Part shown: positions 19,139 through 27,415 of the stretch, piece after piece
Numbering within the stretch: position 1 is the first letter of the stretch
Layout: each line of letters starts with the position of its first letter
DNA from: Actinobacteria bacterium HGW-Actinobacteria-7
Lineage (GTDB): Bacteria; Actinomycetota; Coriobacteriia; Anaerosomatales; PHET01
Direction: 5' to 3'
DNA: 44,328 bases
Assembly: GCA_002841275.1 (NCBI GenBank)
Contig: PHET01000018.1
Location: forward strand, 1 to 44,328
Translations under genes and position numbers: made by a program
Notes under the pieces: model-generated
Database searches by the model: none
Told to the model about the DNA's origin: nothing
The model's input: the letters and a program-made list of their open reading frames with translations, nothing else

Positions 19139-19981
19139 ATGCGCAAGTTCACTGTGATCACGGACAGCACCGCCGATATCGCGCCCGACATAGCCGCAGA
19201 GCACCTCATCACCGTCGTACCGTTGTCGGTCTGCTTCGGGGCCGAGACGTTTCTGGACGGGAGCATCTCCCAAGAGGAGTTCTTCGCTCGGATGAACGCC
19301 GCTGCCAACCTACCTACTACCTCGCAGCCGCCCGTGGGTGCATTCGTCGAGGCCTATGGGAAGGCCCTGGAATCCGCCGAGCAGATCATTTCGGTCCACA
19401 TCTCGAACCGGCTCTCAGGCACCATCGAGTCAGCCCGCCAGGCCGCCGAGCAGTTCGCCGGCAAGGTGCACGTGTTCGACTCGCTGAATCTATCGTGGGG
19501 TCTGGGCCTGCAGGTCATGGAGGCCGCTGCGGCAGCTGCACACGGGCACACCGTCGAGGCGACGCTCGAGCGCCTCGCAGGCGTGCGCGAGCGCGTCAAG
19601 CTGATCGTGGGGCTCGACTCGCTCGATAATCTGGCGCGCGGCGGCCGTATCGGCAAGGTCTCGGCGATGCTGGGCGCGCTACTCAACCTCAAGGTCACCC
19701 TCACCGTCGATGAAGAGGGCGCGTTCGTTCCGCTGGCAAGATCGCGCGGGGAGAGGGCGGCGCTCGAACACACGATGGAGTGGGTCGCACAGCAGATGGG
19801 CTCGATCAAGCGCGGCTCGTTCGCCGTGGGGCACGCGCTGTCCGCAGCGCGGACCGAGAAGCTCGCGCAGGCGATCCGAGAGAAGTACGACGTGGAGAGC
19901 ATGGTCGTCTACGAGGCAGGCGTCGTGATCTGCACCCACACCGGAACCGGCTGGGGCGTAGCAGTACTACCCGCCGAGTAG
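19139..19981 (+). CDS. DegV family fatty-acid-binding protein
   Basis: 280 residues. DegV signature: N-terminal 'VITDSTADIAPDIAAEH', 'FLDGSISQEEFFARM', 'LPTTSQPPVGAF', 'SVHISNRLSGTIESA', and the lipid-site 'LDNLARGGRIGKVSAMLGALL'. C-terminal 'GVVICTHTGTGWGVAVL' is the usual end. Known members bind a fatty acid (FakB-like) for phosphorylation by FakA. No fakA is adjacent. It starts 53 bases after orr and is followed closely by a small membrane protein gene. A second copy lies at 28915. Confidence 0.9.
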   Translation: MRKFTVITDSTADIAPDIAAEHLITVVPLSVCFGAETFLDGSISQEEFFARMNAAANLPTTSQPPVGAFVEAYGKALESAEQIISVHISNRLSGTIESARQAAEQFAGKVHVFDSLNLSWGLGLQVMEAAAAAAHGHTVEATLERLAGVRERVKLIVGLDSLDNLARGGRIGKVSAMLGALLNLKVTLTVDEEGAFVPLARSRGERAALEHTMEWVAQQMGSIKRGSFAVGHALSAARTEKLAQAIREKYDVESMVVYEAGVVICTHTGTGWGVAVLPAE

Positions 19982-19990
19982 GGACACCGC

Positions 19991-20515
19991 GTGGCCGTCT
20001 ATACGTCAGGCATCGATTCCCAGATAACCGAGCTGCTGCGCAGTCGCGGCCACGTTCTGCCCTACAACCTCGCCGGGATCCCTGACGAGGAGGGTATCGA
20101 ACTCCTGCAGCACTACTTGGAACTCCACCCGGAAGAGACCACGTTGATCTTTGACGGGTCCGAGCTGCGCCTCGCCCCGGCAGCACCTCCTGCTCAACCG
20201 CAGATCGCAGGGGTCGGCTCCCGGCCGCAGGCCTCCGGGCTGAGCCCGGTCGATCAAGTGCTTCAGGCGCCCGTGGGGAAATCGATGCTCGACACCAAGG
20301 CTGCCGGCGGTCACGTTTCGCGCTGGTGGTGGACGCTCCCGCTGTCGTTTCTGGTGCTTGGCGGCGTGATCGCGTGGTGGTTCAACCGCGAGCGAAACCC
20401 CACGGTGGCGTGGGCGCTGCTGATCACCGGCATCGTGATGACGATCATCACCGTGGCCACTCTGGGCCCCTCTTCGGCGCTGCTCAAAGGGCTTGTCTCG
20501 ACGATGTCGCCCTAG
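19991..20515 (+). CDS. small membrane protein of unknown function
   Basis: 174 residues from GTG 19991, nine bases after the DegV stop, so probably co-transcribed. The N-terminal ~80 residues are soluble, with 'ITELLRSRGHVLPYNLAGIPDEEGIELLQHYLELHP'-like helices. A Pro/Ala-rich linker follows, then two transmembrane segments: about 113-133 (WWWTLPLSFLVLGGVIAWWF) and 140-160 (AWALLITGIVMTIITVATLG). No family recognised. A membrane-anchored adaptor is one possibility, but nothing supports a specific function. Confidence 0.6.
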   Translation: MAVYTSGIDSQITELLRSRGHVLPYNLAGIPDEEGIELLQHYLELHPEETTLIFDGSELRLAPAAPPAQPQIAGVGSRPQASGLSPVDQVLQAPVGKSMLDTKAAGGHVSRWWWTLPLSFLVLGGVIAWWFNRERNPTVAWALLITGIVMTIITVATLGPSSALLKGLVSTMSP

Positions 20516-20593
20516 GCTGCGCCGTCCGGGTGCCGGCGATACGAGGATGTCAGTCCCTCGTGGCAGGATGAGTCGTCCGAGAGGAGCCTGCCA

Positions 20594-21136
20594 ATGACGT
20601 ACTACGAGACCGATCCCGCCGTCTTGGGCTGGTTCGACAGCGCGTTGAGCCACCCGACTGCGCACATCCGCCGAAGCGCGCTGACCCTGCTCGAACACGT
20701 CGACTGCGCGCGACGTGAGGAGTGGTTCGAACGCGCGCAGCTCGATCCCGATCCCACCGTCGCAGCCCTTGCAGTGGTCGTGAGGACGGCTGCAGCGCTT
20801 CGTGGCGCTCAGCGCATCGACCTCTATGAGAGCGATCTGGCCACCGGGGTGGATGCAGACGACCTGAAGTGGGAGTGGGAGTACGAGATGGTCGTGTGCG
20901 ACGGGTTCAGTATTCCCCGCACGCAGATGCTTGGCTGGTCCAAACAGGAAGACGATGGTCTGGCTCGCGAGTTCGCGCTGTTCAAGTGCTATGCGGGCAA
21001 AGAGGCCGAGGCGTGCAATGCCACCGTGGTGATCGTCTCGAAACGACTGGTGACCCGGTACACGCGTGGCGCGCGATCACTCAACGAAGCCATGCTGTGG
21101 CACCAGCAGGGGAGGCCCGGCTACGCGGAGCCCTAG
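20594..21136 (+). CDS. conserved hypothetical protein, helical HEAT-like N-terminus
   Basis: 180 residues; GAGAGGAG before ATG 20594. The first ~80 residues ('HIRRSALTLLEHVD', 'DPDPTVAALAVVVRTAAAL') look like one or two HEAT-type helical repeats. The second half holds acidic and Trp-rich 'DDLKWEWEYEMVVCDGF' and ends with 'SLNEAMLWHQQGRPGY'. No transmembrane segment or catalytic motif recognised. It converges on the Fe-S protein gene, with ten bases between stop codons. Confidence 0.55.
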   Translation: MTYYETDPAVLGWFDSALSHPTAHIRRSALTLLEHVDCARREEWFERAQLDPDPTVAALAVVVRTAAALRGAQRIDLYESDLATGVDADDLKWEWEYEMVVCDGFSIPRTQMLGWSKQEDDGLAREFALFKCYAGKEAEACNATVVIVSKRLVTRYTRGARSLNEAMLWHQQGRPGYAEP

Positions 21137-21146
21137 TCGAGCCCAC

Positions 21147-21983
21147 CTACCAGAGCGTGGCCACCGCAGGCACCGTTGACCTGTCGACCAGCGCGAGGGC
21201 GTCACTGCGGCATACCGAGCGGCAGATGCCGCAACCGTAGCACTGCTCGGCGTGCAGGGTGACGCGGCCCTTCTCGGCGGTGAAGGCATCGAAGGGGCAG
21301 ATGCGAGCGCAGCGCCCGCATGCGGTGCACTGTTCCTCGTCGAGCACGGCGACGGTCTCGGCGCGCCACATCATCTGCAGCTCGTAGCCGGCGGTCAGGC
21401 GCATCGCCATGCAGCCGCTCTCGAGGTTGCAGTTGCAGATGGCCGCCGCGAACGGGGTGTGGAAGGTCCAGACGGAGTGCAGCAGCCCTTCGTCTTCGCA
21501 CGAACGCACCAGCGCCATCGCCTCGTCTGAGGTGACGGTGTGGAAGTCCTCGAGCCCGGGACCGCTCTCGTAGTCCTTGAAGCCGGCTTCGAGAATAGGA
21601 GTGACGGGCTGGGTGGTGACCAGGATGCAGACCTCATCGGCCTTCTTGCCGGGGGTGTTCATGCGGCAGATGCACGGAATCACCGTGATCGAGGTCGCCA
21701 GCGCGAAGACCTTCTCGCACTCCTCAAGGGGGAGCACCTGCCCGAAGTGCAGCTTCTGCATGTGTCGGGAGGCCGCGGCCTTGCCCGCACGGGCCAGAGG
21801 GGCCGGGAGATATTCGGCGCGGTCCAGCCACTTGATCGCGCCTTCGCGCATCTGGGGGAATCCGCTGATGAAATCGACCATGTAGTCGCGACGCTTGAGG
21901 TCGCTCTCGAGGTCGAATGCGTAGTTCTTAGCTTGCAGATACCATCGTTCGCCTTCGCCGTGCTCGACGCAGAACTGGCACAC
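21147..21983 (-). CDS. 4Fe-4S ferredoxin-domain protein
   Basis: 278 residues; GTG start at 21983 directly after the stop of the small upstream gene. The C-terminus holds two [4Fe-4S] motifs: 'CTACGRCARICPFDAF' and 'CYGCGICRSVCRSDA' (the second with Arg instead of Pro after the last Cys). Extra cysteines occur upstream: 'MCQFC' at the very N-terminus, 'VIPCICRMNTPGKKADEVC' near residues 98-116, and 'AICNCNLESGC' near 185-195, so more than two clusters are possible. No membrane segment. It is likely a cytoplasmic electron carrier or oxidoreductase subunit. A catalytic partner is not adjacent. Confidence 0.8.
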   Translation of the reverse strand: MCQFCVEHGEGERWYLQAKNYAFDLESDLKRRDYMVDFISGFPQMREGAIKWLDRAEYLPAPLARAGKAAASRHMQKLHFGQVLPLEECEKVFALATSITVIPCICRMNTPGKKADEVCILVTTQPVTPILEAGFKDYESGPGLEDFHTVTSDEAMALVRSCEDEGLLHSVWTFHTPFAAAICNCNLESGCMAMRLTAGYELQMMWRAETVAVLDEEQCTACGRCARICPFDAFTAEKGRVTLHAEQCYGCGICRSVCRSDALALVDRSTVPAVATLW

Positions 21984-22172
21984 CTAGACCTGCTCCTGTG
22001 CCTTGCGGATCGCCCGCTCGGTGCGCTCGTGGCGAGTGACCAGCTCGTTCTCGGCGTAGGGGTCGTCGTAGATCGAGGGAGCCTCCTCAAAGGGGGCAAG
22101 CAAGTCAGGGCCGACGACAACTATAGGGTCGCGGTCCTCTTGTGGGTTCGAGCTCGGACTGGTTGACGTCAT
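21984..22172 (-). CDS. small acidic protein, cotranscribed with the Fe-S protein
   Basis: 62 residues from ATG 22172, chosen because GGGAGGAC is eight bases upstream; an in-frame ATG at 22193 lies before that ribosome site. The sequence is Ser/Pro-rich then acidic ('DPIVVVGPDLLAPFEEAPSI', 'DDPYAENELV') and ends in a charged helix 'RHERTERAIRKAQEQV'. No family recognised. The stop codon abuts the GTG of the Fe-S gene with no gap, implying coupled translation and a related function. Confidence 0.6.
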   Translation of the reverse strand: MTSTSPSSNPQEDRDPIVVVGPDLLAPFEEAPSIYDDPYAENELVTRHERTERAIRKAQEQV

Positions 22173-22266
22173 GTGCGCGTCCTCCCTGCTCATTCACTCG
22201 CTGCGCCACACCCTCGACGCACTGCTAACTGTACCCCTCACATCTGTGTCGTCACGTGCCGTTTGC

Positions 22267-22285
22267 GAGAATTAACATGGTTCTC
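22267..22285. promoter_or_regulatory. inverted repeat upstream of the NAD-salvage genes, possible operator
   Basis: GAGAA and TTCTC arms separated by nine A/T-rich bases lie in the divergent region between the small acidic protein gene and pncB, about 87 bases before the pncB ATG. The A/T-rich patch stands out in G+C-rich surroundings. No specific regulator can be assigned. Confidence 0.3.
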
Positions 22286-22371
22286 ACAACTCCTCCGGGG
22301 CGACTGGAAGACTCGCGTACGCGTGTGCGTGCTACGGTGGAACCATCTTACTTGAGAGGGGATCCACACTC

Positions 22372-23838
22372 ATGAACGATCAGCATCAGTCGTCCTCGAT
22401 GCTTACCGACCTGTACCAGCTGACCATGGCCCAGGCGTACCTGAGCGCGGGTACCGCGACCACTGAGGGCTGCTTCCACCTCTACTACCGCACAAACCCG
22501 TTTGGCGGCGGCTACGCGATCGCCAGCGGACTGGAGCAGGCCATCAAGCACCTGACTTCGATGCGGTTCGGTGACGAGGACGTCGCCTACCTGGCGACGC
22601 AGACCGGGGCCGACGGACATGCACTGTTCTCGGCCGATTTTCTGGCGTGGCTGCGCGAGGTACGCTTCACCGGCGATGTCGATGCGGTGCCCGAGGGCAC
22701 GGTCGTGTTCGCTCGCGAGCCGCTGCTCAGAGTGTGCGGCCCGCTGCCCATCTGTCAGATCGTCGAGACGGCGCTGCTCAACATCATCAACTTCCAGACA
22801 CTCGTGGCCACCAAGGCGTCACGGTGTTGTCTGGCTGCCGAGGGCGGTCCTGTTGTCGAGTTCGGTCTGCGACGTGCCCAGGGTCCCGACGGGGGTCTCT
22901 CGGCAAGCAGGGCTGCGTTCATCGGCGGCTGTACCGCCACTTCCAACGTGCTCGCGGGGCAGCGTCTGGGGATTCCGATCTCCGGGACGCACGCGCACTC
23001 GTGGGTGATGGCGTTCGACTCGGAGCTCGAGGCGTTCCAAGCGTATGCCGAGGCGATGCCCAACAACGTCACGCTGCTGGTGGACACCTACGACACCATC
23101 GAAGGCGTGCGCAACGCGGTGAAGGTGGGGCTCAAGCTCCGCGAGCGTGGCCACGAGCTGCTGGGAATCCGGATCGACTCCGGAGACCTCGCGTGGCTGT
23201 CCCGCCGTGCACGCGAGATCCTGGACGAGAGCGGATTCCCTGAGACCAAGGTGATCGCGAGCAACGAACTCGACGAGCATCTCATCACCTCGCTCAAGGA
23301 CCAGGGAGCCGCCATCGACGTGTGGGGAGTGGGCACCAAGCTCGTCACCGCATGGGATCAGCCCGCTTTGGGCGGCGTGTACAAGCTCTCCGCGATCCGT
23401 CCACAGGGCGGCCAGTGGAGCCCGCGACTCAAGGTGTCCGAGCAGACAGCGAAGGCGACCACCCCGGGCGTGCTGGGCGTGCGCAGGTATGTGCGCGACG
23501 ACGGTTCGTGGGCCGGAGACATGATCTACGACACGCTCAACCCTCCGCACGGCGAGACCACGATGGTGCACCCGGAAGATCCGCTCCGCTCGACCTGCTA
23601 CACCGAGTCGGTCGCATCCGAGGAGCTGTTGGTCCCGGTGTTTCGCAGCGGCCAGGCGGTCTACCAGTCGCCGTCGGCCGGCGAGATTCGCGCGCGTGCC
23701 ACCCACCAGCTCGAAGCACTCGACGCGTCGCACAAGCGGTTCCTGAACCCCCACACCTACAAGGTGGGGCTGGAAGAGGGGCTCTCGCGCCGCAGGCTCG
23801 AACTCATCGCCGCTTCGCGAGTCCCTGAGAAGGAGTGA
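22372..23838 (+). CDS. pncB: nicotinate phosphoribosyltransferase
   Basis: 488 residues; GAGAGGGG before ATG 22372. Type II NAPRTase pattern: 'MLTDLYQLTMAQAYLSAG' at the N-terminus, 'CFHLYYRTNPFGGGYAIASG', 'LNIINFQTLVATKASR', 'FGLRRAQGPDGG', 'GTHAHSWVMAF', then 'GIRIDSGDLAWLSRRAREIL' and 'VWGVGTKLVTAWDQPALGGV'. It converts nicotinate, PRPP and ATP to nicotinate mononucleotide, the committed step of NAD salvage. It is followed after four bases by pncA, which supplies nicotinate. Confidence 0.95.
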   Translation: MNDQHQSSSMLTDLYQLTMAQAYLSAGTATTEGCFHLYYRTNPFGGGYAIASGLEQAIKHLTSMRFGDEDVAYLATQTGADGHALFSADFLAWLREVRFTGDVDAVPEGTVVFAREPLLRVCGPLPICQIVETALLNIINFQTLVATKASRCCLAAEGGPVVEFGLRRAQGPDGGLSASRAAFIGGCTATSNVLAGQRLGIPISGTHAHSWVMAFDSELEAFQAYAEAMPNNVTLLVDTYDTIEGVRNAVKVGLKLRERGHELLGIRIDSGDLAWLSRRAREILDESGFPETKVIASNELDEHLITSLKDQGAAIDVWGVGTKLVTAWDQPALGGVYKLSAIRPQGGQWSPRLKVSEQTAKATTPGVLGVRRYVRDDGSWAGDMIYDTLNPPHGETTMVHPEDPLRSTCYTESVASEELLVPVFRSGQAVYQSPSAGEIRARATHQLEALDASHKRFLNPHTYKVGLEEGLSRRRLELIAASRVPEKE

Positions 23839-23842
23839 GTAG

Positions 23843-24460
23843 ATGAGGGCACTGCTACTCGTCGACATCCAGAACGACTTCATGCCGTTTGGATCGCTGC
23901 CTGTCCCGCACGGCGACGAGGTGGTTGCTGTAGCCAACGCGCTGATGGACTCGGTCGACTTCGTCGTGGCGACCCAGGATTGGCACCCGCAGACCCACGG
24001 CAGCTTCGCTTCGAATCACTACGGGCGCGCGCAGGGAGATATCGTCACGCTGGGCGGTGTGAGCCAGGTGCTCTGGCCCGACCACTGCGTCCAGGGACTC
24101 CCGGGCGCGTCGTTTCACGCGGCGCTGAACGTCGCGCGCATCGACGCAGTCGTGCGCAAGGGCACCGACCCGCTCATCGACTCGTACAGCGGATTCTTCG
24201 ACAACGGTCACCGGCAGGACACAGGGCTCACCGACCTGCTCCGATCGCGTGGGGTGACCGAGCTTGTGGTAGTGGGGCTGGCGACTGACTACTGCGTGAA
24301 ATACACGGCGCTCGACGGCGAGACCGAGGGCTTCGACGTGGTTGTCATCGAAGACGGCGTGAGGGCTGTGGACCTGAGTGCCGGAGACGGCGAGAAGGCG
24401 CTGGCCGAGATGCGCGAAGCGGGATGCAGGGTGGAGCATCTCCGGGATCTTCTGGGCTGA
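23843..24460 (+). CDS. pncA: nicotinamidase
   Basis: 205 residues; GAAGGAGTGAGTAG before ATG 23843. Isochorismatase-fold amidase with catalytic triad D8 (ALLLVDIQNDF), K106 (VVRKGTDP) and C151 (GLATDYCVKY). Metal ligands D46 and H48 (ATQDWHPQTH) and H81 (LWPDHC) are present. It hydrolyses nicotinamide to nicotinate for PncB, encoded just upstream in the same unit. A long inverted repeat begins ten bases after its stop codon. Confidence 0.95.
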   Translation: MRALLLVDIQNDFMPFGSLPVPHGDEVVAVANALMDSVDFVVATQDWHPQTHGSFASNHYGRAQGDIVTLGGVSQVLWPDHCVQGLPGASFHAALNVARIDAVVRKGTDPLIDSYSGFFDNGHRQDTGLTDLLRSRGVTELVVVGLATDYCVKYTALDGETEGFDVVVIEDGVRAVDLSAGDGEKALAEMREAGCRVEHLRDLLG

Positions 24461-24470
24461 GAGAGCGAGG

Positions 24471-24569
24471 GACCACCTCTTGCGACCGGGCGGCTGCATG
24501 TGTGCTGCCTGCGTGGGGGGCGGGGTACTGGTGTGGTGTGAGTACGGTGCCCGGTCGCGAGAGGTGGTC
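24471..24569. repeat. 21-bp inverted repeat with 57-nt loop between pncA and the convergent gene
   Basis: The left arm (24471-24491) begins GACCACCTCTTGCGACC, and the right arm (24549-24569) is its reverse complement with one mismatch in 21. The 57-nt loop is G/T-rich and contains a further short stem, GTACT...AGTAC. The unit sits exactly between two convergent stop codons. It could act as a bidirectional transcription terminator, form a stable RNA, or be a short palindromic repeat element. There is no T tract. Confidence 0.65.
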
Positions 24570-24577
24570 GGGATAGG

Positions 24578-25150
24578 TCAGAAAAGCTCCCTCATTCCGG
24601 CGAACACATCGGATGCGTAGTCGAGATGCCAGTCCTCGAGGGATAGGTAGAACTTCGGGTTGAACGTCATGCCCATCGCCACCGCGAGTTCGATCACGGC
24701 CTCGAGCAGGTGATCGCTCGTGATGATCAGATCCAGGACATCACCGGTGATGTAGTCGTCGGTGACCGGCACACTGTTCCAGAAGAACTTCGCTCCACGG
24801 TCCTTGAGGATGATGTCGAGCACGAGGTTTCCCGCGGTGGTCACCACGAGTTCGATGCCATCCGGGAGGTCCCGGCCCATCGAGGCCATGTGGCGCTCCA
24901 TGCCGGTGGTACGGCAGAGCGTCTGTTCGTCGGTGTGCATGGGGAAGGGTGAGGCGGGCAGCTCGCGCAGGACTTCGCGCATGTTGCAGGCCGCGACCAG
25001 GGTCATTTCGGGGACCTGGCTGGATAGTAGGTCCAGAGCGATGTTCGCCTCGGCCGCCGAGGTGGAGTTCAACAGAATGCGCAGCATCTCACGGCGTTCG
25101 CCGTGATAGTGGCTGCGTATGTGTGTGAGTCCGGTGGTGGCGGTGATCAA
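24578..25150 (-). CDS. conserved hypothetical protein
   Basis: 190 residues from TTG 25150, preceded by CACAGGGAGCTCCCC; an in-frame TTG at 25180 and an ATG at 25087 are alternatives. The stretch before 25087 (ITATTGLTHIRSHYHGERRE) looks coding, which favours the longer form. The protein is mixed alpha/beta with 'AEANIALDLLSSQVPEMTLVA', 'GIELVVTTAGNLVLDIIL' and 'VLDLIITSDHLLEAVIELAV'. No transmembrane segment or known catalytic motif. Function unknown. It converges on pncA across the inverted repeat. Confidence 0.6.
   Translation of the reverse strand: MITATTGLTHIRSHYHGERREMLRILLNSTSAAEANIALDLLSSQVPEMTLVAACNMREVLRELPASPFPMHTDEQTLCRTTGMERHMASMGRDLPDGIELVVTTAGNLVLDIILKDRGAKFFWNSVPVTDDYITGDVLDLIITSDHLLEAVIELAVAMGMTFNPKFYLSLEDWHLDYASDVFAGMRELF
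25089..25106. repeat. 18-nt perfect inverted repeat near the start of the hypothetical gene
   Basis: TCACGGCG and CGCCGTGA flank TT. It lies immediately upstream of the internal ATG at 25087 on the minus strand. If that ATG were used, the hairpin would cover the ribosome-binding region. If the TTG at 25150 is used, it is simply coding sequence. Confidence 0.4.
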
Positions 25151-25256
25151 GGGGAGCTCCCTGTGCGAGCGGGGTGTCAATCATGTCGCGTATGACGGTT
25201 ATCGTCTCTGCGACACCCGCAGACAAGGGTGGTCCAATCCGTACATGTGACTCGCG

Positions 25257-26903
25257 TCACACCACAGGATCGGGCGAATACCAGTTCTCGATGGCGACCG
25301 CATCACTCAGGCCCATATGGCGCACCCGGAACACGGATTCGGACGAGCCCGAGACGGTCGCGAGGTGCAGCGTGGCAAGCCCCGCGTGGCGCTGGAAGGG
25401 CGACTGCCGGATGGCAAGCGACTGGATGCGCGAGCGCTCGATACGCACCCGGTAGCGCCCAAAGACGCCGTAGGTCACCGCGATCGCGTTCTTGTCGGCG
25501 CCGAACCCGGCAGCGCGCCAGGCGAGCACGCGGGTGGTCGCGACGATGCCCGCTGCCAGCAGGACGGATGCGGTCAGGATGAGCGGCGTGGCAAGCGCGA
25601 GCGCCTCGGAGGTCTGCAGCGCGGCGTTGGCAGCCAGGGGCAGTCCCACGGCTGCCAGTGTCGCCAGTGCGGTGAGCGAGGTGGGCAGCAGCACGTAGAA
25701 GCGCAGCGCATGCGGAGGGACCTGCTTGGTCTGCGGGAACTGCTCGGCCTCGGGCAGCAGCTGGTGCATCAGGGGCCGCACCTGCTTGGAGCTGGTGATG
25801 GGAATCAGCGCCGAGGCGGTGGTCGACTGGTTGTCCTCGCTGCGTCCAAACCCTGCGGTGTTGACCCGCACGGCACTCAGCTTGAACAGCCGCCGCAGCG
25901 GCGTCGATTCGACGATCACAGCTTGGATGCGGCGCACCGGCACGCTGGTCATGCGCCGCTCCATCAGCCCGGCCTCGGTCTCGAGCCGGGGACCTGCTCG
26001 GCGAACACGGAATCCGAAGTCACGCGCCACGGTCGTGGCAACCGCGATGCCGCCCACGACAACGAAGAGCAGGATTCCCGAGAGAAGCAGCGCCGGCAGG
26101 GCAAGCGAACTCACGACCGAGGTCGCGGCGTCTGTGGTGTCGGAGCCGAACATCTGGAACACCTGCCCGCTGAAGCCCACTGCGGCGAACAGCGCGACCA
26201 ACGGTGCGTTGGAGGTCAGCGCCGCGACGACCAGTGAGCTCAGCGGCACCGCGTGCTCGAAGACGGTCTCGGTCTCCGGGTGCTGGTCGCCGCCCAGCAT
26301 GCCTCGGAAGTCGCTCATGTGTGACAGCGGATCGCTGGCGGCCGCTGCGGCTGCGGCAGCGGGCTGGGGCGCGGACTCGGGGCCGGCGTCCCCCACAGGA
26401 GCGGCAGTCGTGGTCGCAGCGGGGGCGACCGCCGCAACTTCGCGCCGCTTGCCGGAGATCAGGTGCGCGCGGAGCATCTCGGCAGAGGCTAGGGGGATCG
26501 AGCCTATCTTGGCCTCGGCATCGCCGCTGCCTCCACCCGCGGTCTGGACCACCACGTCGGAAAGGCCCATGAGCCGAGAGAACAGGTCAGCGCGGATATC
26601 GACGCCCTGGACGCGCGCCAGCGGGATCGAGCGGTGCTTCTTGATCAGCCAGCCCGACTGGATCACCAGGTCGTCGCCCACGATGCCGTAGAGGAAGTAG
26701 GACCAGGTGAGCCAGGCCGATCCCGCGGTGATCGCGCTGATCAGCAGTACCAGCGCAGCGAAGCCCAGGACCGCGAGCCCGCCGTCACGCGCAGCCCCAA
26801 AGACCATGACCGCGAACAACCCCACCAGCGTCTGGCTGAGCACCTTCGCGGAGCGCACGACCACCGTCAGCGGGTGGGTGCGCTGCAGATCAGAGTCCGC
26901 CAT
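25257..26903 (-). CDS. multi-domain bacterial PH (bPH2, YdbT-like) membrane protein
   Basis: 548 residues. Two N-terminal transmembrane segments (~20-65) are followed by a bPH2 domain with 'GDDLVIQSGWLIKKHRSIPLARVQGVDI'. A low-complexity Ala/Pro linker (~155-200) precedes more membrane segments (~235-305), a second bPH2 domain ('ETEAGLMERRMTSVPVRRIQAVIVE'), another membrane pair (~405-460), and a third PH-like domain ending in 'VFGRYRVRIERSRIQSLAIRQS'. The layout matches Bacillus YdbT, which acts with YdbS and has been linked to resistance to some bacteriocins. The start overlaps the upstream PH gene by 14 bases, so the two are coupled. Confidence 0.82.
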   Translation of the reverse strand: MADSDLQRTHPLTVVVRSAKVLSQTLVGLFAVMVFGAARDGGLAVLGFAALVLLISAITAGSAWLTWSYFLYGIVGDDLVIQSGWLIKKHRSIPLARVQGVDIRADLFSRLMGLSDVVVQTAGGGSGDAEAKIGSIPLASAEMLRAHLISGKRREVAAVAPAATTTAAPVGDAGPESAPQPAAAAAAAASDPLSHMSDFRGMLGGDQHPETETVFEHAVPLSSLVVAALTSNAPLVALFAAVGFSGQVFQMFGSDTTDAATSVVSSLALPALLLSGILLFVVVGGIAVATTVARDFGFRVRRAGPRLETEAGLMERRMTSVPVRRIQAVIVESTPLRRLFKLSAVRVNTAGFGRSEDNQSTTASALIPITSSKQVRPLMHQLLPEAEQFPQTKQVPPHALRFYVLLPTSLTALATLAAVGLPLAANAALQTSEALALATPLILTASVLLAAGIVATTRVLAWRAAGFGADKNAIAVTYGVFGRYRVRIERSRIQSLAIRQSPFQRHAGLATLHLATVSGSSESVFRVRHMGLSDAVAIENWYSPDPVV

Positions 26904-27378
26904 CGTCCGTCACCCGTGCGAGCGTTGCGATGCGGTCGCGCAGGTCGGCGGCGTGCTCATCGGTGAGCGCCGGGATGGTGTGCTTGTTGGCCGCCGTCCA
27001 GATGTGGACGTCCGAGAGGCCCAGCGCGCGCATGATGGGCCCCTGTGCCGTGTCCACGTGCTGGACGCGCACCATGGGGATGACCGTCTGCGTGACGATG
27101 ATCAGCCCTTCGCGCAGGCGAATCTCCTCTTCGCGGACCTCCCAGCGCCACCGCCGGTAGCGGATCTCCGGGAAGATGCCCACCACCAGGATCACGACGC
27201 CCATCATCAGCGCGAAAGCCGCCAACGCGATCCAGCCGGGGATGCCCATCATGCTCGCGAGCGCCGGGAAGACGATCGCGATCATCAGCGGCACGATGAC
27301 CGCGAGGCCCGCTTCGAGGCGCCACGCGGTCTTGACCCGTGGGTCGAGGTGGTTGGCTGGTGTCTGTAGGTCGCTCAT
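26890..27378 (-). CDS. bacterial PH (bPH2, YdbS-like) membrane protein
   Basis: 162 residues from ATG 27378 (MSDLQTPANHLDPRVKTAW); the longer open frame upstream is non-coding overlap with the neighbouring gene. Two transmembrane segments (~22-42 and 49-70) are followed by one bPH2 domain with 'EEEIRLREGLIIVTQTVIPMVRVQHVDTAQGP' spread over residues ~80-115. It is the usual small partner of the YdbT-like protein immediately downstream. Confidence 0.82.
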   Translation of the reverse strand: MSDLQTPANHLDPRVKTAWRLEAGLAVIVPLMIAIVFPALASMMGIPGWIALAAFALMMGVVILVVGIFPEIRYRRWRWEVREEEIRLREGLIIVTQTVIPMVRVQHVDTAQGPIMRALGLSDVHIWTAANKHTIPALTDEHAADLRDRIATLARVTDDGGL

Positions 27379-27415
27379 GGTGCCAGTGTAGAGCACCGTT
27401 TGTTCAGGCGCGCGC

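Noticed and set aside
25726-26691. 321-codon plus-strand open frame opposite the large PH-domain gene
   Set aside because: Shadow composition (Ser/Arg/Ala-rich), while the minus-strand protein has clear PH domains and membrane segments.
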